This document shows, piece after piece, positions 1-9,364 of a stretch of DNA of 64,000 nucleotides. The DNA comes from Kiloniellaceae bacterium (GTDB lineage: Bacteria; Pseudomonadota; Alphaproteobacteria; Kiloniellales; J153). Under the pieces are notes generated by a model. It was given only the letters and a program-made list of their open reading frames with translations. It had not been told where the DNA came from and made no database searches. The position numbers were made by a program, and so were the translations under genes. Each line of letters begins with the position of its first letter. The first letter of the stretch is position 1. The stretch spans positions 62,001-126,000 of the forward strand of contig JAJFGJ010000034.1 of the NCBI GenBank assembly GCA_021776175.1, given 5' to 3'.

Positions 1-741
1 AAGAGTACCTTCCTGCGCCAGAACGCGCTCATTGCCGTGCTTGCCCAGACCGGTGCTTACGTGCCGGCGGATTCAGCGCATCTCGGGGTCGTCGACCGCT
101 TGTTCAGCCGCGTGGGCGCCGCCGACGACCTGGCGCGCGGGCGTTCCACTTTCATGGTCGAAATGGTCGAGGCGGCGGTCATACTGAACCAGGCGACGCC
201 GCGATCATTGGTCATACTGGACGAGATCGGGCGCGGCACGGCGACCTTCGACGGCCTTTCCATCGCCTGGGCCTGTGTCGAACACTTGCACGAGGTGAAC
301 CGGTGCCGGGCGCTCTTCGCCACCCACTTTCACGAGCTGACCAGCCTGGCGGGCAAGCTTTCCGCCCTCGCCTGCCACACCATGCGGGTCAAGGAATGGA
401 AAGGCGACGTGGTTTTCCTGCATGAGGTGACAGCGGGAACCGCCGATCGCTCCTACGGCATTCATGTCGCCCGCCTGGCCGGATTGCCGGGCGCCGCCGT
501 CGCCCGCGCCCAGGAAGTCCTGGAAATTCTTGAGCGCGGCGAACAGGCCGGCGTCCTGGCCCGCCTGGCCGATGATTTGCCTTTATTTTCCGCCGCGCGG
601 CCCGCCTCCGGGACCGCCGCCGAGGCCAGACCATCGGCCGCCGAGGGCCGCTTGGCCGAAGTCGATCCCGACGCCTTGACGCCCAAGGCGGCGCTGGAGC
701 TGCTTTACGAACTCAAGCGGCTGGCCCGGTCCGGCTCATAG
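1..741 (+). CDS. mutS: DNA mismatch repair protein MutS, C-terminal part (5' truncated)
   Basis: This is the C-terminal ATPase part of MutS, which recognises mismatched bases and signals to MutL. The reading frame is open from base 1, and its first residues (KSTFLRQ) are the end of the family's Walker A motif, so the mismatch-binding, connector and lever domains lie outside the window. The Walker B segment [12 protein letters not shown] (about residue 73) and the ATHFHEL motif are both present, so the ATPase core looks intact. The last ~100 residues form the usual C-terminal helical region, ending LYELKRL. The 3' end overlaps the end of the convergent molybdopterin oxidoreductase gene by 37 bp. 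mutS next to glnD and murJ is a common alphaproteobacterial arrangement. Identity is very secure. Confidence 0.97.
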   Translation, partial: KSTFLRQNALIAVLAQTGAYVPADSAHLGVVDRLFSRVGAADDLARGRSTFMVEMVEAAVILNQATPRSLVILDEIGRGTATFDGLSIAWACVEHLHEVNRCRALFATHFHELTSLAGKLSALACHTMRVKEWKGDVVFLHEVTAGTADRSYGIHVARLAGLPGAAVARAQEVLEILERGEQAGVLARLADDLPLFSAARPASGTAAEARPSAAEGRLAEVDPDALTPKAALELLYELKRLARSGS

Positions 742-2942
742 GCCCGCGCGGCGGGTGCCGCGTGACGCGGCTCGATGTCGCATAGAAGCGTCTTGAACAC
801 CGGGAATCCGGAAATCGCCTCGCTGTTATCGGGATCGGTCAGGTCGTTGACGTTGGCGTGCCGCCAGGCGGGACCGCCGAGCGGACCGCCGCCGCCCATA
901 TTGACCTCGACCGCGCCCGCGACGATGTCCGCCGTCACCCAGGCCCAGAAGGGAACCCGCCCGCGCGGAGACACCACCCAGACGGGATCGCCGTCCTCGA
1001 TGCCGCGCGCTTGGGCGTCGCGCGGGTGGAGTTGGACCTGGGGCCGTGGATGTTTTTCGGCCAGCGAGGGAATGTTCAGGTGCTGGCTTCGGAACGCGAA
1101 TTGGGTCCGGGCGCCGGAATTGAAGACAAGGGGAAAACGCTTTGCCAGGCCAGGCGATCCGATCGGTCCCTCGCGCGGTTCGGTGTAAACCGGCAAGGGA
1201 TCGTAGCCATGGGATCCAAGCCATTGCGACGCGATTTCCATCTTGCCGCTCGGCGTCTGAAAGCCGGGCCGCCCGTCGGCGCGCAATTCTCCGCTTGCGT
1301 ATTTGCGGTATCGCATTTCAGGCTCGGCGATGGGAACCCCTCGCGGATTGGCGCGCAGGTCTTCCAGTGCGACCCCCGTGCCGTCGAGCATCCGGCGCAC
1401 CAATGCCTCCTCGCTTTGCGGCCAGAGGTGACCGTAGCCAAGCCGCTGGGCCAGCTCGGCGAAGATCAGGTAATCGTTGCGCGCCTCGCCTTGGGGCGCG
1501 ATGACCCGGCGGCGATGCTGCAGGTATCCATCGTGGGCCATGTAGGATTCGATCTCGAACAGGGTCGTGGCCGGCAAAACGAGATCGGCGTATGCCATGT
1601 CGGCGGTGGGAAAGCGGTTAATCGCGACCAGGAAATCCAGGCCGGCCAAGGTTCGCCGCCAAAGCGCCGGGTCCGGCCACGCCGTGATCAGCGAGGCGCC
1701 GCTGACGATGAGGAGCCGCACCGGGTAAGGATCATTGCTCAGAACCGCCCGTGGAATGGCCGCCGCGTGGGCTTCGCGGCGCACCTCATGGAAAAGCGGG
1801 TAGCAATCGGCGCCGAGCGGCGGCCGGGCCTTGGCCGGCGGCTCCGTCGCTATGCGCCCCGTGCGCGTGCGTGTGGGCATCTTGAACAACTTACCGCCCG
1901 GTGTGTCGAGGTGGCCGGCGATGGCCTGAAGCGTCCAGACCGCGCGCATCGCCTGGACACCGGTATTGGAATACTCGAGCCCGGTATAAGTTAGGACGCT
2001 GCATCCCTTGGCCGTGGCAATGGCGAGCGCGAGCGCGCGTACCGTTTCGGCCGGGACGCCGGTAATCTCTTCCACGGCGCTGGGCGTGAAGCGCTGGACG
2101 TAGTTGGCGAAGGACTCGAAACCCAGGGTCCAGCGCGCGACGAAGGCCTGATCGTAGTGGCCCTCGGCGATTAGTATCCGTGCCAGGCCAAGGGCGAGCG
2201 CGCCATCTGTTCCAGGGCGAATTCCGATCCATTGCGCCCGCGTCGATTTCGCGGTTTGCGTGCGCCGATGGTCGATGACGATTATCTGGGCGCCGCGGCT
2301 GGCCGCGCGTTTCAATTGGCGCAGCCGGACCGGCGGTGAATCCGTGGCCGGATTGGCGCCCCACACCAGGATAAGATCGGCGTTGTCGAGGTCTTCCTCG
2401 ATGTTGCGCATGCCCTCGCCGAACAACCCCTGGGGCGCGATCATGCCGTAGGCGGCGTAGCACAGCGACCCAACGCCGGTGGCGTTCGGCGAACCGAAGG
2501 GGAAAAGAACGCTATTGGCCGAGGATTCGATCGTTCCCGCGGGCCCGAAGGCCTCGTTCAAGCCGAACTCGAAATTACCGCGCCCGGTGTAGATGCACGC
2601 CGCCTCGGGACCGTGGCGGCCGGCAAGATCGTGAAGCGCGCGAACCCACAGATCGTAGGCCTCGTCCCAGCCGATGCGCATGAACTCGCCCTTGCCGCGC
2701 GCGCCGACCCGCTTTTTCGGGTACAAGATGCGATCCGGGGAGCAGACGATTTCCTTGGCCCGGGCGCCGCGCGGACAAACGATGCCCAGCGGGTGGTTCT
2801 TGCCCGGTGTCAGGCGCTCGATCCGGCCATGACGAAGGTGAATATCGACACCGCACCCTCCAGGGCACACACCGCAAATTCCGGTAACGGTTTCGCGGCC
2901 GCTTGCCTCGAGAGACGCAAATGCCGCGATATTTCCATCCAT
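705..2942 (-). CDS. Molybdopterin-dependent oxidoreductase, DMSO reductase family
   Basis: A 745-residue molybdoenzyme catalytic subunit of the DMSO reductase/formate dehydrogenase superfamily. Near the N-terminus, Cys23, Cys26, Cys30 and Cys56 (the last in CPRG) form a typical 4Fe-4S binding motif. The bis-MGD binding domains follow, with motifs such as [12 protein letters not shown] and [18 protein letters not shown]-terminal molybdopterin dinucleotide-binding region contains [17 protein letters not shown] cysteine in [10 protein letters not shown], about a fifth of the way in, may be the molybdenum ligand; that is inference. No twin-arginine signal is visible, which suggests a cytoplasmic enzyme. 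No electron-transfer or membrane-anchor subunit lies beside it, so the substrate (thiosulfate, polysulfide, an organic hydroxyl compound or other) cannot be assigned. The family is secure; the specific activity is unknown. Confidence 0.85.
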   Translation of the reverse strand: MDGNIAAFASLEASGRETVTGICGVCPGGCGVDIHLRHGRIERLTPGKNHPLGIVCPRGARAKEIVCSPDRILYPKKRVGARGKGEFMRIGWDEAYDLWVRALHDLAGRHGPEAACIYTGRGNFEFGLNEAFGPAGTIESSANSVLFPFGSPNATGVGSLCYAAYGMIAPQGLFGEGMRNIEEDLDNADLILVWGANPATDSPPVRLRQLKRAASRGAQIIVIDHRRTQTAKSTRAQWIGIRPGTDGALALGLARILIAEGHYDQAFVARWTLGFESFANYVQRFTPSAVEEITGVPAETVRALALAIATAKGCSVLTYTGLEYSNTGVQAMRAVWTLQAIAGHLDTPGGKLFKMPTRTRTGRIATEPPAKARPPLGADCYPLFHEVRREAHAAAIPRAVLSNDPYPVRLLIVSGASLITAWPDPALWRRTLAGLDFLVAINRFPTADMAYADLVLPATTLFEIESYMAHDGYLQHRRRVIAPQGEARNDYLIFAELAQRLGYGHLWPQSEEALVRRMLDGTGVALEDLRANPRGVPIAEPEMRYRKYASGELRADGRPGFQTPSGKMEIASQWLGSHGYDPLPVYTEPREGPIGSPGLAKRFPLVFNSGARTQFAFRSQHLNIPSLAEKHPRPQVQLHPRDAQARGIEDGDPVWVVSPRGRVPFWAWVTADIVAGAVEVNMGGGGPLGGPAWRHANVNDLTDPDNSEAISGFPVFKTLLCDIEPRHAAPAARAYEPDRASRLSS

Positions 2943-3124
2943 GTCGAAGTGCGTTCCAGGTCGATTTCACCTAAAAAACGCTACCACGGCTGGACCGGCG
3001 CGGATACGATACAACAATAGCCAAGTGTGCGCTTATGCGGCGGAAAGCTCTGTTCCGGGTGTGTCATCAACGAACTGGCGCCTTGTCCCCGCCTGTTCCG
3101 GCTCTCCGGCTAGGGCGGGTTCGC

Positions 3125-3637
3125 TCAAGGGCTGGCGATTGGAAAACCAAGAGTCCGTATTTCGCCGTCGATCTCGGTGAAGCTGACCTCCACGCGCCAA
3201 CGTTTCGACGTCGCGAGATAGGCCGAGGGGGCCGGAATTGGCACCCGCGCCTCGACGCGTCGGCTGGTCCGGCTGGGCCCCGAGCGGGCGATGTTCCAGC
3301 CCAGGGTGAGCCGTGGTTTAATGCCGCTGGAGGAACCGCCGCTGGCTCCGATGCCGAAGATTGGCCTGGTCGTGGCGCCACCCTCGGTGGCGGAAACCGG
3401 CACCAGGGATGCCGCCGAATGTCGGATGCCCTGCGTGTCGATCAAGGTCAGTTGCTCGATCCGCCGTCCCGGCGGTACATTCGCGACTACGACATCGACC
3501 GCCTCGGCGGGGGGCGGCGACAGACGCGCCGTGACGCTCATGAGACCTTCTGGCGGCGGTTGTTCGCCGCTGCCCGCGCAGGCCGGCAGGAGAAGCAGGG
3601 CAGCAAGCGCGCCGCCGCGCCAACACTTGAAATCCAT
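3125..3637 (-). CDS. Putative lipoprotein of unknown function
   Basis: A 170-residue predicted lipoprotein. I chose the internal ATG at 3637 because it gives a clean signal peptide with a hydrophobic stretch (GGALAALLLLP) ending in a lipobox, LLPAC; the longer frame upstream adds a non-signal-like extension. The mature part is rich in small residues and beta-type sequence (ARLSPPPAEAVDVVVANVPPG and later RVEVSFTEIDGEIRTLGF). It is probably a periplasmic, lipid-anchored protein. It stands alone and is divergent from glnD, with 98 bp between the two starts. I do not recognise a named family and propose no function beyond envelope location. Confidence 0.6.
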   Translation of the reverse strand: MDFKCWRGGALAALLLLPACAGSGEQPPPEGLMSVTARLSPPPAEAVDVVVANVPPGRRIEQLTLIDTQGIRHSAASLVPVSATEGGATTRPIFGIGASGGSSSGIKPRLTLGWNIARSGPSRTSRRVEARVPIPAPSAYLATSKRWRVEVSFTEIDGEIRTLGFPIASP

Positions 3638-3735
3638 GGCGAATTGTCGCACCCGCCGCACCCCCGTGCACGCTGAAACCGGGGCCATGAACAAAAGGCC
3701 TTGCCTGGCCCCTTCCTTGAGGCACTCTGCGGAAT

Positions 3736-6642
3736 ATGGACACGCCCCCCACCACTGAAGCCGGAGTTTTGGACGCGGCGCTGGATAACGGCGGCCTGGA
3801 CAGTGCTCTTAGAGATATATTGGCCGCCGGCCTAGGCGCGGACGAGTCGCGGGCGAAATTACTGGCGGCCGGAAAGCAAGTCCTGGCGGCGCGGCGCCGT
3901 GAAATCCACGCGCGTTTCGAAGCCTCCCAATCCGGACGCACCGTGGCCTTGGAGATGTGCGCCCTGGTCGATGAGGTCGTGCGCACGGTCTATGGATTCG
4001 CCAGCGATCATCTTTATCCCCTAGCCAATCCTTCGACCGGCGAGGTTCTGTCCCTGGTCGCCATCGGCGGATACGGGCGCGGAGAGCTGGCGCCGCAATC
4101 GGATATAGATCTCTTGTTCCTGCTGTCTTACAAGCTGACGCCGCGCAGCGAGCAAGTCATAGAAACGGTGCTTTATTTTTTGTGGGACCTTGATTTCAAG
4201 GTCGGTCACGCGACGCGCTCTCTCGACGATTGCGTGCGCCTGGCGCGCGGCGACGTGACGATTTGCACCAGTCTTTTGGAATCGCGGTGGATCCAAGGCG
4301 ACGAGGATCTATTCCATCTCTTCAAGCGCCGGTTCCAAAGCGAGGTTGTGCGGCGCGGAGGCGCGGCGGGCTTCGTCGAGGCCAAGTTGGACGAGCGTGC
4401 CCAAAGGCACGAACGCCACGGCGGCTCGCGCTATTCGCTGGAGCCGAACATCAAGGAGGGCAAGGGCGGCCAACGCGATCTTCATACGCTTTATTGGATC
4501 GCCAAGTACCTCTATCAGGTCGACGATATTTCCAAGCTGATCGAGCGTGGCATCTTCACCCGGCGGGAAGTGCGCCGCTTCGACAAGGCGCAGGAATACC
4601 TTTGGACCTTGCGGTGCCATCTGCACTACCTGAGCGGCCGGCCTAACGAACGCCTGACCTTCGATCTGCAGGCGGCCATGGCTCCGCGCATGGGCTATAC
4701 CCGCCATGCCGGCACCCAGGCGGTCGAGCGTTTCATGAAGCACTATTTTTTGATCGCCAAGGATGTCGGTAACTTGACCCGCATCTTCTGCGCCGCGCTG
4801 GAGGCGGAGCATAACCGTCGCTCACGCTTTCGCCTGCCGGCCCTAACCCGGCGGCGCAGGATCGAGGGCTTCCGCGTCGAGGGCGACCGCCTGAACGTCA
4901 AGGGGCCGGAAGTTTTCGCCGAAAAACCGATTGCCATGTTGCGCTTGTTCCGCGCCGCGCAAAAGCACGACATGGACATTCACCCCGAGGCGCTACGCTG
5001 GATCGCGCAGAATCTCAAACACATCGGCAAAGACCTGCGCGAGGACCCTGAGGCGAACCGCCTGTTCCTGGAAATAATGACTTCGCCCAAGGATGCCGAG
5101 ACTACCCTGCGGCGCCTGAACGAGGCCGGTATCTTCGGCCGCTTCGTGCCCGACTTCGGGCGTGTCGTCGCGCAGATGCAATTCAACATGTATCACCACT
5201 ACACGGTCGATGAGCACACTATTTTCGCCATCGGAATCGCGCACAAGATCGAACAGGGCTTACTCAAGGACGAGGTGCCGATCGCCAGTGAGGTTGTGCA
5301 TAAAATTCTGTCGCGGCGCGTGCTTTACCTCGCGATCCTTCTGCACGACATCGCCAAGGGGCGCGGCGGCGACCATTCGGAAGTTGGGCGGCGCATCGCC
5401 AACAAACTGTGCCCGCGCTTAGGATTGTCCGCCGAGGAGACCGAGACCGTGGCATGGCTGGTGCTCCACCACCTCGCCATGACGCAGGCGGCCTTCAAGC
5501 GCGATCTGACCGATCCGCAAACCATCGCCGACTTCGCCGTCCTGGTGCAATCGCCCGAACGCCTGCGCTTGCTGCTGGTCCTGACAGTGGTGGATATTCG
5601 CGCCGTCGGCCCCGGGGTCTGGAATGCCTGGAAGGCGGCGCTCTTGCGCGATCTTTACTGGCGCACGGAAGAGGCGCTCTCTGGCGCCGTCGCCGAGGAA
5701 AGCCGCAAGGCGCGCGTCAAGGACGCCAAGACACGCCTCGGCGAAGCGCTTGCAGATTGGACCAAAAAAGATCTGAAAGCGCATCTCGCGCGCGGCTACG
5801 ACCCCTATTGGCTGTCGGTCGATCACGAAACTCAGATCCGGCATGCGATGATCGTGCGCGAGGCGGAAAAGGCCAAGGAAACGCTAAGCGTCGATACCCG
5901 GACCGACCGTTACCGCGAGATCACCGAGGTCACGGTCTATACCGCCGACCACGCGGGCCTCTTCAGCCGCATCGCCGGGGCCATGGCGGTCGCCGGCGCC
6001 AGCATCGATGCCGCGCGCATCTTCACCCTGGCCAACGGCATGGCGCTCGACACCTTCTTCGTTCGCGGCGCCCACGGCGGCGCCTTCGACCGGCCCGATC
6101 AGCGCGCGCGCCTAACGGCCGCGATCGAAAAAACCCTCTCCGGGCGCATGCGCCCGGACCGCGAACTGGCCGGGCGCGATACCGCGATTCCAAGCCGTCT
6201 TGGCGTTTTCAAGGTGACGCCGCGGGTCTTGGTCGACAACAAGGCGAGCGCGCGGGCCACGGTGATCGAAGTGAACGGGCGCGACCGTCCCGGCCTGCTT
6301 TACGAACTGACGCTCGCGCTCACCCGCCTGCAGCTCATGATACACGGCGCACGCATCTCGACCTTCGGCGAACGCGCGGTCGATGTGTTCTACGTCAAGG
6401 ACGCGCTCGGCGATAAGATCGAGAACCCGGCGCGCCTGGCGAAAATTCAAAAACGCCTGCTGGCGGCCTTGGGTGCGCCCGCGCAAGCGAAGCAGAAGCC
6501 CGAGCCCAAGGTCGAGAAAACCGCTGTGGAGAAAGAGAAGGTCAAAGAAAAGGCAAATCCGAAAAGGACCTCGACCACGTCTGCAAGGAATCGGGCCAAG
6601 AAATCTACGGGCAAGAACGCCCTCCGCACTCGCGGTACTTAG
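3736..6642 (+). CDS. glnD: Bifunctional PII uridylyltransferase/uridylyl-removing enzyme GlnD
   Basis: GlnD adds UMP to PII proteins under nitrogen limitation and removes it when glutamine is high, so it is the primary nitrogen sensor. All four domains are visible in the 968 residues: a nucleotidyltransferase with GGYGRGELAPQSDIDLL (about residues 111-127); an HD hydrolase domain with LLHDIAKGRGGDH (about 535); and two C-terminal ACT domains starting near 732 and 843 that bind glutamine. Beyond ACT2 the protein has a Lys/Glu-rich tail of about 50 residues (from about 918) that ordinary GlnD proteins lack or have only briefly. murJ would be expected directly downstream in related genomes; here about 2.7 kb of other DNA intervenes. 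Identity is secure. Confidence 0.97.
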   Translation: MDTPPTTEAGVLDAALDNGGLDSALRDILAAGLGADESRAKLLAAGKQVLAARRREIHARFEASQSGRTVALEMCALVDEVVRTVYGFASDHLYPLANPSTGEVLSLVAIGGYGRGELAPQSDIDLLFLLSYKLTPRSEQVIETVLYFLWDLDFKVGHATRSLDDCVRLARGDVTICTSLLESRWIQGDEDLFHLFKRRFQSEVVRRGGAAGFVEAKLDERAQRHERHGGSRYSLEPNIKEGKGGQRDLHTLYWIAKYLYQVDDISKLIERGIFTRREVRRFDKAQEYLWTLRCHLHYLSGRPNERLTFDLQAAMAPRMGYTRHAGTQAVERFMKHYFLIAKDVGNLTRIFCAALEAEHNRRSRFRLPALTRRRRIEGFRVEGDRLNVKGPEVFAEKPIAMLRLFRAAQKHDMDIHPEALRWIAQNLKHIGKDLREDPEANRLFLEIMTSPKDAETTLRRLNEAGIFGRFVPDFGRVVAQMQFNMYHHYTVDEHTIFAIGIAHKIEQGLLKDEVPIASEVVHKILSRRVLYLAILLHDIAKGRGGDHSEVGRRIANKLCPRLGLSAEETETVAWLVLHHLAMTQAAFKRDLTDPQTIADFAVLVQSPERLRLLLVLTVVDIRAVGPGVWNAWKAALLRDLYWRTEEALSGAVAEESRKARVKDAKTRLGEALADWTKKDLKAHLARGYDPYWLSVDHETQIRHAMIVREAEKAKETLSVDTRTDRYREITEVTVYTADHAGLFSRIAGAMAVAGASIDAARIFTLANGMALDTFFVRGAHGGAFDRPDQRARLTAAIEKTLSGRMRPDRELAGRDTAIPSRLGVFKVTPRVLVDNKASARATVIEVNGRDRPGLLYELTLALTRLQLMIHGARISTFGERAVDVFYVKDALGDKIENPARLAKIQKRLLAALGAPAQAKQKPEPKVEKTAVEKEKVKEKANPKRTSTTSARNRAKKSTGKNALRTRGT

Positions 6643-6719
6643 CGTCCAGTGGCCAGATAGCTCGAGTAAATAAGGGGCTCCCAATTATTCCGTCGATCTC
6701 AATTCCGTAAGGCGTACAG

Positions 6720-7430
6720 ATGCAAGTTTCAAATTGGTTTTCTTGGGTGAAGACATTCCCGGTGGAGACATTTTCTGCTCTGGCGCTTGTTCTACTGACA
6801 GCCGTGTTAGCGAGATATACTTACGTGCTGGCGCGAGAAGCAAAGAACACGCGAGAAGCGCAAGCACGACCACTTATCGTTGTCTCGGTGGAAGCTTTTC
6901 GTAGCGCCGTTCAAATGCAGCTTGTAATTGAGAACTTAGGGCCTGGATTGGCAAAGGATGTGCATATATGGCCGACGAAAGAAATCTGGATAAACCCTCG
7001 CGGACAGCGGGTTCGATTGTTGGACCAAGAGTTTCTTAGGCAACCTATGCTGAAGCCTGGGCAGCGGGTTCGGGTTCTGATAGGGCGTTTTGGTGAAATT
7101 GAGACTCGGCAATTTTCCTTCAAGTCAGAGTGCAAAGATATTTACGAAAACACACATGTCGATTTTTCAGAATTTAATTTTGGGACTGTTAAAAATACAA
7201 TGATACGTGAGGACTATGAATTGCAGGAGATTTCTAGAAACCTTAAGGACATTTCTGACGCATTGAAACAATTCGGAACAGGATCTAGGAAACTTAGAGT
7301 AAATGTCTATGGAAGGGCGGATAGGGCAGCAGAAGCTGCAGCTGAGGAAGAGTGGTTTAATAAACAACTATCCCCTACCGATTCGGAAGAAACGGAGACT
7401 TCGGATAACAATTTACGACCTAAGGAATAA
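6720..7430 (+). CDS. Hypothetical membrane-anchored protein, low-GC
   Basis: A 236-residue protein of unknown function. An N-terminal hydrophobic segment (about residues 14-34, FSALALVLLTAVLARYTYVL) is followed by a charged stretch. A soluble domain then begins RPLIVVSVEAFRSAVQMQL and reads IENLGPGLAKDVHIWP, a pattern common in small single-pass proteins with an immunoglobulin-like fold. The C-terminus is acidic (SEETETSDNN). The gene is clearly richer in A+T than its neighbours and uses codons such as aga, ata and tta that are rare nearby, which suggests recent acquisition. It lies in the disturbed stretch between glnD and murJ, 62 bp before a broken murJ copy. No specific family recognised. 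Confidence 0.6.
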   Translation: MQVSNWFSWVKTFPVETFSALALVLLTAVLARYTYVLAREAKNTREAQARPLIVVSVEAFRSAVQMQLVIENLGPGLAKDVHIWPTKEIWINPRGQRVRLLDQEFLRQPMLKPGQRVRVLIGRFGEIETRQFSFKSECKDIYENTHVDFSEFNFGTVKNTMIREDYELQEISRNLKDISDALKQFGTGSRKLRVNVYGRADRAAEAAAEEEWFNKQLSPTDSEETETSDNNLRPKE

Positions 7431-7492
7431 AGCCGATCAAGAACCCGATTCACGCTACCCACTGTCCTCGTTCCTCAATAGCCCGTTAACGC

Positions 7493-7721
7493 ATGGCCCT
7501 TGTCCGTTCTCTCGCCACCGTCGGCGTTTACCGGGATCAGCCGGGTCCTGGGTTTCGTGCGCGATATCTTGATCGCGGCGGCGGTCGGGACCGGGCCGGT
7601 GGCCGATGCCTTCCTCGTCGCCTTCCGCCTGCCCAATTTGTTCCGGCGCCTCTTCGCCGAGGGCACCTTTAGCGCCGCCTTCGTACTGCTTTTTGCCCGC
7701 CACCCGGCGCAAAGGGCCTGA
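7493..7721 (+). pseudogene. Frameshifted duplicate of the murJ 5' end
   Basis: The first ~210 bp closely match the start of the intact murJ at 9365: by eye about 90% identity, and the first 29 bases from the ATG are identical. A net loss of two bases near 7527 shifts the frame. After the shift the protein again matches MurJ through VRDILIAAAVGTG, FRLPNLFRRLFAEG and AAFV. Similarity ends near 7700 and the frame stops at 7721. It cannot encode a flippase. The two copies flank the MmgE/PrpD gene. Differences are a mix of synonymous and replacement changes, so this copy may derive from a related functional allele rather than a very recent tandem duplication; that is inference. Confidence 0.85.
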
Positions 7722-7810
7722 AGACCGATACGCTCAGATTGGAAATCGACAGCTTCACTAAACTTTGGCCGCTTCAGATCGATGGCGATGGCTTCGACAT
7801 CGAAATGACC

Positions 7811-9175
7811 TTAGGCCCATCGCTCGGCCGAGAACCGAAACAGGCTATTTGCCGCACCGGACAACAGCGTTTCCGCCATCTTGGGCGGTCTGCCGCAGTG
7901 CGCGAACTTGTCGCGGATGTCGGCTTGGCTCAGGGGGTTCCCGCCGCCGCCCTTGACCACGGCCTGGGTTTCCGATTGCACGCTTCCGTCCGTCAAGCGC
8001 AGACTTACCGAGTCCGGCGAGGCAGGGCTCAGGTCGGTGAGATCCGGACCCGCGTTATAGGCATCGATTTCGAAGCGCGCCATAAGGGCACGGACCTTGG
8101 GCCGCTCGATCGCTGCTTGGTCAAAGCTCTTTGGCGTCAAGGCGCCGTCGCTCAGCGCCGAGGCGACGCAATAGATTGTACTAAAGCGCGCCTGCGCTGG
8201 GGTTTTAGGCCCCATGAATCCCGCGACCCGGAAAAAGGGCTCTGGGAGCCGGATGACCCCCTGGGAAATTCTCCCGGTGTCGAAACCGGGGGCGTGAGCG
8301 AGTCTGAGAGACGCTTCGATGGTCCGGTGCGTATAGGAACAACTGGGCCAGGGCTTGCGCAGGACGGGGTCGGTATCCATGGCGCAATCCGCGCGCTCCC
8401 GAAAATGCGGCGCCACGGCTTCAAGCGATAAGCCGCTGCCGTAACGGGCAAGAAATCCGGAGTCTCCTTCCATCACGGCAAGGTTGGCCGTCAAACCGGA
8501 TTCAGCCAAGAGGGCGGCCTCGACGCCCGCACGGGCGGCAAATCCCGCATGGATCGGTTTGGCATCCGTGCCGAACTGTAGCTTGAGGCCCGCCGAGGTA
8601 CTCATGGCCAGAGATATGGCCGTGGCGAAGCGCTCATCCGGCAGACCGATAAGCTTCGCGGTCGCCGCTGCCGCGCCAATCGGGCCGATTGTAGAAGTGG
8701 CGTGCCAACCGGCCAGATAGTGCGCATAACCGCCCAGCGAACGGCCGGTACGAACGATGGCCTCGTATCCGACGAGATACGCGATCGCAAGCGCGCCCAG
8801 GGAAACCGGCCTCAATTCCGCGACCGCGAGCAAGGCCGGGATAATCACCGCGCTCGGATGGGTGGAGGCCGGGGTCTCATAATCGTCGAAGTCGAGGGCA
8901 TGGGCCGCGACACCATTGACGAGCGCCGCCGCCGGGGCCGAGAGAAGAACACCATCGAGAACGGTCGCGACCGGGCCGGACGCACCGGCCAGAATCATGG
9001 CATCGGCCGTCTTAGAGGTAAGCGGGTCACGCGCACCGGCCATCATGCAGGCCAGGGTATCTACAAATGACAGGCGCGCCTGATGGATCGCATCTTCCGA
9101 ACAGCGCAATCCCGGCTCGGCGGCCCACTCGGCGAAGTTCATCAATAAGGGGCGGTCCACGATCTCGTAATCCAT
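7811..9175 (-). CDS. MmgE/PrpD family protein
   Basis: A 454-residue member of the MmgE/PrpD family, which includes 2-methylcitrate dehydratase (PrpD), cis-aconitate decarboxylase and iminodisuccinate epimerase. The family's N-terminal motif AHALDFDD (about residues 91-98) is followed by THPSAVIIPALLAVAE, then the conserved GYE and WHATSTIGPIGAAAATAKL segments of the all-helical domain; the C-terminal lid domain follows. The protein is full length. No prpB/prpC or other propionate genes are adjacent, so methylcitrate dehydration is not supported and the substrate is open. It runs against the surrounding genes and sits between the broken and intact murJ copies, so it probably arrived with the event that produced the duplication. 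An internal ATG 33 bases downstream is an alternative start. Confidence 0.85.
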   Translation of the reverse strand: MDYEIVDRPLLMNFAEWAAEPGLRCSEDAIHQARLSFVDTLACMMAGARDPLTSKTADAMILAGASGPVATVLDGVLLSAPAAALVNGVAAHALDFDDYETPASTHPSAVIIPALLAVAELRPVSLGALAIAYLVGYEAIVRTGRSLGGYAHYLAGWHATSTIGPIGAAAATAKLIGLPDERFATAISLAMSTSAGLKLQFGTDAKPIHAGFAARAGVEAALLAESGLTANLAVMEGDSGFLARYGSGLSLEAVAPHFRERADCAMDTDPVLRKPWPSCSYTHRTIEASLRLAHAPGFDTGRISQGVIRLPEPFFRVAGFMGPKTPAQARFSTIYCVASALSDGALTPKSFDQAAIERPKVRALMARFEIDAYNAGPDLTDLSPASPDSVSLRLTDGSVQSETQAVVKGGGGNPLSQADIRDKFAHCGRPPKMAETLLSGAANSLFRFSAERWA

Positions 9176-9364
9176 GACTTGGACGTATCTGGCAGGGGCT
9201 ATCCATGGCGCGGCGTAAGTGTCTTCGACACCTTAGCATTATTCGAGAACGGCGGCGCGCTTCTTACTTGGCCCGTGCCGCTTCCTTGTTCCGCCACATT
9301 CCGTTAGTAGAGGTCCGCTAGGCTCCGACCCGATTCGGCCCGCGATCTTCAGGTTTATTAATTC

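Noticed and set aside
858..1994. A 378-codon open frame on the plus strand
   Set aside because: It lies wholly antisense to the molybdopterin oxidoreductase gene, shows no family motif and has the composition expected of a GC-rich shadow frame.
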